This document shows positions 60,090-64,000 of a DNA stretch of 64,000 bases, piece after piece. The notes beneath the pieces were generated by a model. It was not told the DNA's origin and searched no databases. It saw only the letters and a list, made by a program, of their open reading frames with translations. The DNA is from Luteitalea sp. (GTDB taxonomy: Bacteria > Acidobacteriota > Vicinamibacteria > Vicinamibacterales > Vicinamibacteraceae): assembly GCA_009377605.1 (NCBI GenBank), contig WHTT01000029.1:247-64246 (forward strand). Reading direction: 5' to 3'. Made by a program: the position numbers and the translations under genes. How positions within the stretch are numbered: position 1 is the stretch's first letter; each line of letters starts with the position of its first letter.

Positions 60090-60752
60090 ATGACCTTGCG
60101 AGTAGTCATAAGTCTGGTGCTGGCTGGCCTTCTGCTATCCGGCGCTGCAAGCCCGATCGTCCGCGGTCAGACGCCTCCGGACGACCCGGCGCAAGCGCCT
60201 CGACAAAGCTCGGCGCAAGGGATGCCAGACTTCTCAGGGCGTTGGGTTCTGGAGGAAGTCGACCAGCCCGGCGCGCCAAGGGGCGGCTTCGCGCCCGGCG
60301 AGGGGTATGGCCCCCCCGGCGGCGGACGCTTCGGCGGCAGGCCTCCAGAGGAGAATGTCGACGACCCAGCACGCCGGCGTGCAATGCCCCCCATGGAGAA
60401 AGGGGCTATCGTGACCCTCACGCAGAGTGAGACCGAGCTCGTCATGAAGTTCGGTAGCCACGAACGGGTGTACACGCTCCGCGCTGCCAAGGGTGAGGCC
60501 GGGCCGCAATCTGAAGAGGCGACACGCAAGGCGGAGCCGCGCAAGGGAAAGAGTCGGACCTACTGGGACGGCACGAGCCTGGTGACCGAGATCGAAGAAT
60601 CGTTCGAGACGCCCCGAGAAGAAACGGTGACCGTTACCTCGCGCGAAGTCCGCACGCTCTCGAACGAAGGGAAGACAATGACAGTGGAGACGACGCTGAA
60701 GACACCGCGCCGCACGCACACAGTCACGCAGACCTTCAGGCGCCGTCGGTAA
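60090..60752 (+). CDS. Secreted protein with Gly/Pro-rich segment
   Basis: 220 residues: signal peptide (about 1-26), an FSGRWVLEE motif that opens many acidobacterial secreted proteins, a Gly/Pro/Arg-rich stretch (about 62-86) and a C-terminal beta-rich region (TYWDGTSLVTEIEESF...). No recognised catalytic site. Preceded by AGGTG 6 nt before the ATG. The stop TAA (60750-60752) overlaps the left arm of a 24-bp inverted repeat. Confidence 0.7.
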   Translation: MTLRVVISLVLAGLLLSGAASPIVRGQTPPDDPAQAPRQSSAQGMPDFSGRWVLEEVDQPGAPRGGFAPGEGYGPPGGGRFGGRPPEENVDDPARRRAMPPMEKGAIVTLTQSETELVMKFGSHERVYTLRAAKGEAGPQSEEATRKAEPRKGKSRTYWDGTSLVTEIEESFETPREETVTVTSREVRTLSNEGKTMTVETTLKTPRRTHTVTQTFRRRR

Positions 60753-60904
60753 GGGTGATGGGGTGATGGGGTGACAAGGTGACAAGGTGACAAGGTGAAC
60801 GGGTAGCTCGAGCGATCGAAGCGAGCATCGGACGACCTGGAAGCCTCGCCCGCCTTGCACCCGATGCTCGAATCACCCCATCACCCCATCACCCCATCAC
60901 CCTT
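60751..60904. repeat. 24-bp perfect inverted repeat of GGGTGAT words between convergent genes
   Basis: Left arm 60751-60774 and right arm 60881-60904 are exact complements, built from GGGTGATG. The left side continues into GACAAGGT tandem words to about 60800. The left arm overlaps the stop of the secreted-protein gene and the right arm ends 1 bp before the clpB stop. Likely a bidirectional terminator. Confidence 0.88.
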
Positions 60905-60905
60905 C

Positions 60906-63515
60906 TCAAGCCGGAACCGCCTCTGCCCGCTCGAAGACGAGCCCTCCGCCGCGTGCATCCACGCGGACCGTGTCGCCCTGGCTGAATTCGCTCTGGAGCA
61001 CTTGCATCGCCAAGGGATCCAGCACGAGCCGCTGAATTGTGCGCTTGAGCGGACGTGCGCCGTAGGTTGGATCGTAGCCCTGCTCGAGCAACACACTCTT
61101 TGCCGCGTCGGTCAGGTCGACGTGGATCTTTCGTTCCTCCAGCCGTGCGAGGAGCCGCGTCACTTGGATCTCGATGATCCGCTTGAGGTGCTCGCGACCC
61201 AGCGGATGGAACACAATCACCTCGTCGATACGATTGAGCAGCTCGGGCCTGAAGTGCGTGCGGACCGCATCCATGATCTGGCCGCGAACACCCTCTCCGA
61301 GCGCGCCGTCGCTCATCGCCTGCTCGGCGATGAGGTGGCTCCCCAGGTTGGACGTCATGATGACGATCGTGTTCTTGAAGTCCACCCTCCGCCCGCGCCC
61401 GTCGGTGAGCCGGCCATCATCGAGGAGCTGCAGCAGCACGTTCAGCACCTCGGCGTGCGCCTTCTCGATCTCGTCGAGCAACACGACGGCGTACGGTCGT
61501 CGTCTCACGGCTTCGGTGAGCTGGCCTGCCTCCTCGTAACCGACGTAACCCGGCGGTGCCCCGATCAGCCGAGACACCGTGTGCTTCTCCTGGTACTCGG
61601 ACATGTCGATCCGAGCCATGGCGTGCTCGTCATCGAACAGGAACTCCGCCAAGGCGCGGCCGAGCTCCGTCTTGCCCACGCCCGTAGGCCCGAGGAACAG
61701 GAAGCTGCCCAGCGGGCGGTTGGGATCCTGTAATCCCGCCCGCGCGCGGCGGATCGCGCTTGCGACGGCGGTGATGGCTTCGTCTTGGCCGACGACCCGC
61801 TGGTGCAATCGCTCCTCCATCTTCACGAGCTTTTGAATCTCACCTTCCATCAGGCGGCTGACGGGAACCCCGCTCCAGCGGCTGACGACCTCGGCGATGT
61901 CCTCCTCGTCCACCTCCTCTTTGAGCATCCTTAGCGCGCCCTGGAGCGTCTGGAGACGCGCTTCCTCTTCCCCGAGACGCTTCTCCAGGTCGGGCAACCG
62001 GCCATACTGCAGCTCGGACGCCAGCGTGTAGTCTCCAACACGCTGCGCGTGCTCGATGTCGTGCCGAACCTGCTCGATATCCTCCTTGACCTTGCGCGCC
62101 GCCTGAATGGCCTCCTTCTCCTGCGTCCAGTGACTCTGCAGGCGGTTGCGCTCCTCCTTGAGATCCGCGAGCTCCTTTTCCAGCTTCGTCAGCCGCTCGC
62201 GCGACGCCGCATCCGTCTCCTTGCGCAGCGCCTCTCGCTCGATCTCGAGCTGCATCACGCGCCGCTCGACCTCGTCGAGCTCCACTGGCATCGAGTCGAT
62301 TTCCATGCGCAGCTTCGATGCCGCCTCGTCGACCAGATCGATGGCCTTGTCGGGTAGAAAGCGATCGGCGATATAGCGATTCGACAGGACGGCTGCAGAG
62401 ACCAGCGCCGAGTCTTTTAGCCGGACACCGTGGTGAATCTCGTATCGCTCACGCAAGCCGCGAAGAATGCTGATGGTTGCTTCAACGCTGGGCGGTTCCA
62501 CCAGCACCGGCTGGAAGCGCCGCTCCAAGGCGGCGTCCTTCTCGATGTGCTTCCGGTACTCATCCAGCGTCGTCGCGCCGATCGCGTGGAGCTCGCCACG
62601 AGCCAACATTGGCTTCAACATGTTCGAGGCGTCGATGGCGCCCTCCGCTGCGCCCGCGCCAACCACGGTGTGCAGCTCGTCGATGAAGAGCACGATGTCG
62701 CCCTCCGAGCGCGTGATCTCGCTGAGCACCGCCTTCAGCCGCTCCTCGAACTCCCCGCGGTACTTGGCCCCGGCGACCAGCGCGCCCATGTCGAGCGCGA
62801 TGATCCGCTTCTCCTTGAGCCCCTCGGGCACGTCACGGCGGACGATGCGCTGCGCGAGGCCCTCGACGATGGCCGTCTTGCCGACGCCCGGCTCGCCGAT
62901 GAGCACCGGATTGTTCTTCGTCCGCCGCGACAGCACTTGGACGACGCGCCGAATCTCTTCGTCACGACCGATCACCGGGTCGAGCTTACCTTGGCGCGCG
63001 GCTGCCGTGAGGTCGCGGCCGTATCGCTCGAGCGCTTGATACTTGCCCTCAGGGCTCTGGTCTGTGACGCGCTGTGTGCCGCGCACCTGTGCCAGGGCCT
63101 CGAAGACGCCTTCATAGGTGACGCCCCGCTTCTTCAGCAGGTCGGCTGCTGCCGAGCGACCGGACTCCGCCGAGATTGCCAGGAGGAGATGCTCGGTGCT
63201 GATGTAGTCATCGCGCAGGCGCTTGGCTTCGTTCTCGGCGGCCTGTCCAATCTTCCGAAACCTCGGCGATAGGCCGACTTGCGTGCCGCCGTAGGCCTTG
63301 GGCAGCTTCTCCAGCGCAGCGGTGACGTCGTCCGCGACGAGCGCCGGATCGACACCGAGCTTGCGCAGCACGGATGGCACGATGCCTCCTTGCTGTGTGA
63401 CGAGCCCAACGAGCAAGTGTTCTGGCTCGATCTGCGGATGGCTCTCCCGCTCCGCCAGCTGTTGCGATGTCAGGACCGCCTCTTGGGCTTTCTCGGTATA
63501 GCGGTTCAAGTTCAT
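60906..63515 (-). CDS. clpB: Chaperone ClpB (Hsp100 disaggregase)
   Basis: 869 residues, full length. N-domain ([35 protein letters not shown]), first AAA+ with [13 protein letters not shown], a coiled-coil middle domain (about 410-530), second AAA+ with [20 protein letters not shown], and a C-terminal small domain. No ClpP-binding IGF loop is seen, so it is ClpB and not ClpA/ClpC. Works with the DnaK/DnaJ system; a DnaJ-type gene lies 55 bp upstream on the same strand. Confidence 0.96.
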   Translation of the reverse strand: MNLNRYTEKAQEAVLTSQQLAERESHPQIEPEHLLVGLVTQQGGIVPSVLRKLGVDPALVADDVTAALEKLPKAYGGTQVGLSPRFRKIGQAAENEAKRLRDDYISTEHLLLAISAESGRSAAADLLKKRGVTYEGVFEALAQVRGTQRVTDQSPEGKYQALERYGRDLTAAARQGKLDPVIGRDEEIRRVVQVLSRRTKNNPVLIGEPGVGKTAIVEGLAQRIVRRDVPEGLKEKRIIALDMGALVAGAKYRGEFEERLKAVLSEITRSEGDIVLFIDELHTVVGAGAAEGAIDASNMLKPMLARGELHAIGATTLDEYRKHIEKDAALERRFQPVLVEPPSVEATISILRGLRERYEIHHGVRLKDSALVSAAVLSNRYIADRFLPDKAIDLVDEAASKLRMEIDSMPVELDEVERRVMQLEIEREALRKETDAASRERLTKLEKELADLKEERNRLQSHWTQEKEAIQAARKVKEDIEQVRHDIEHAQRVGDYTLASELQYGRLPDLEKRLGEEEARLQTLQGALRMLKEEVDEEDIAEVVSRWSGVPVSRLMEGEIQKLVKMEERLHQRVVGQDEAITAVASAIRRARAGLQDPNRPLGSFLFLGPTGVGKTELGRALAEFLFDDEHAMARIDMSEYQEKHTVSRLIGAPPGYVGYEEAGQLTEAVRRRPYAVVLLDEIEKAHAEVLNVLLQLLDDGRLTDGRGRRVDFKNTIVIMTSNLGSHLIAEQAMSDGALGEGVRGQIMDAVRTHFRPELLNRIDEVIVFHPLGREHLKRIIEIQVTRLLARLEERKIHVDLTDAAKSVLLEQGYDPTYGARPLKRTIQRLVLDPLAMQVLQSEFSQGDTVRVDARGGGLVFERAEAVPA

Positions 63516-63570
63516 GGTTGCCTCGTTCGCCTGACCTAAAGGTCGGGCCTACACGACCTATGTCGAAATC

Positions 63571-64000
63571 TCAGACGGGCGACACCTTCTTGTTCTGCGC
63601 AAGCGCCACGAGCGCTTCGTAGTGCGCACGCTCTTCATCTGTCAGCGCGCGCGGCACCTGGATGTCGACGACGGCATACAGGTCGCCCCGATCATCGGTG
63701 CTCCCGACCGCGGGCATGCCATGTCCGCGCACCCGCATGCGCTGGCCGCTCTGCGTCCCCGCCGGCACACGCAGTCGCACTGGGCGGCCCGCGAGTGTTG
63801 GTACCTCGACCTCGCCGCCGACGACCGCAGTCGTCACCGGGACGGAAGCCTTCACGTAGAGATCCCGCTCCCGGCGCTCGAACCGTGCGTCCGGTGCGAT
63901 GCGGATCCGCAGATATAAATCGCCGGCGCGCTGGCCGCCTCCTCCACGTTCACCCTCGCCGCTCACCCGCAACCGCGCTCCCTCCCTCACGCCTGCCGGG
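63571..64000 (-). CDS. DnaJ-type chaperone, C-terminal part (cut by window edge)
   Basis: About 143 C-terminal codons, in frame to the right edge. The sequence (PAGVREGARLRVSGEGE, GDLYLRIRIAPDARFERRERDLYVKASVPVTTAVVGGEVEVPTLAGRPVRLRVPAGTQSGQRMRVRGHGMP) is the substrate-binding C-terminal domain of DnaJ/CbpA co-chaperones. The J domain and any zinc fingers lie outside the window, so DnaJ and CbpA cannot be told apart. Located directly upstream of clpB on the same strand, giving a DnaJ-ClpB disaggregation pair. Confidence 0.85.
   Translation of the reverse strand, partial: PAGVREGARLRVSGEGERGGGGQRAGDLYLRIRIAPDARFERRERDLYVKASVPVTTAVVGGEVEVPTLAGRPVRLRVPAGTQSGQRMRVRGHGMPAVGSTDDRGDLYAVVDIQVPRALTDEERAHYEALVALAQNKKVSPV

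Overview
The window is about 64 kb of high-GC bacterial chromosome with short intergenic gaps and many 4-bp start/stop overlaps. It carries housekeeping genes only: no rRNA, tRNA, prophage, transposase or CRISPR array was seen. The gene content looks like an acidobacterial chromosome, perhaps Vicinamibacteria-like. This rests on clusters such as PASTA protein-rpe-thioesterase-epimerase, an RNase J/FtsK pair, a non-sporulating S55 (SpoIVB-type) peptidase, an S23-like four-helix-bundle gene, a gluconate dehydrogenase subunit 3-like protein and abundant palindromic intergenic repeats. The assignment is inference; no 16S gene is present.

Layout. 1-9204 is a minus-strand series: aroC, def, fmt, rsmB, a zinc ribbon, a B12-binding-type radical SAM protein, a PASTA protein, rpe, a thioesterase, a nucleotide-sugar epimerase and the start of a lipoprotein. 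9262-13047 encodes a very large sigma-54 activator. 13045-13630 is an S23-like gene inside a perfect 31-bp inverted repeat. 13638-20802 holds a TPR protein, an ECF sigma factor with its anti-sigma factor, a beta-propeller protein and an S55 peptidase. 20803-32565 is the highlight: a short leader ORF rich in Phe, Tyr and Trp codons, a rho-independent terminator, and then aroDE-trpE-G-D-C-F-B-A-aroQ-aroF-tyrA. 32662-41587 holds a JAMM peptidase, pepA, a cell-wall amidase, ftsK and rnj. 41848-49077 holds rsmA, a minimal metallopeptidase, nth, a PDZ/GAF/SpoIIE phosphatase, a Tat-exported protein and dinB. lexA follows at 49127. 49881-56363 holds a secreted protein, recG, rsmD, coaD, an aminotransferase and a glycolate-oxidase-like flavoprotein. 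56388-64000 holds a GT39 glycosyltransferase, rho, a CDGSH protein, a secreted protein, clpB and a partial DnaJ-type chaperone.

Most distinctive system. The leader peptide at 21015-21122 (35 codons) contains six Phe, two Tyr and a tandem Trp-Trp-Tyr block. It is followed by a segment that can pair with the 5' arm of a strong terminator just before aroDE. The genes behind it make precursors and products for Trp, Tyr and Phe, so this looks like a ribosome-mediated attenuator that could sense all three aromatic amino acids.

Non-coding architecture. Two repeat styles recur. One consists of inverted arms built from 7-10-bp words tandemly repeated; the word differs at each locus, and the arms usually begin or end at a stop codon. 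The other is a pair of short GC-rich palindromes, form A (GCGTTC / GAACGC) and form B (GCCTC / GAGGC), found in the order A then B on the plus strand at all five paired loci.
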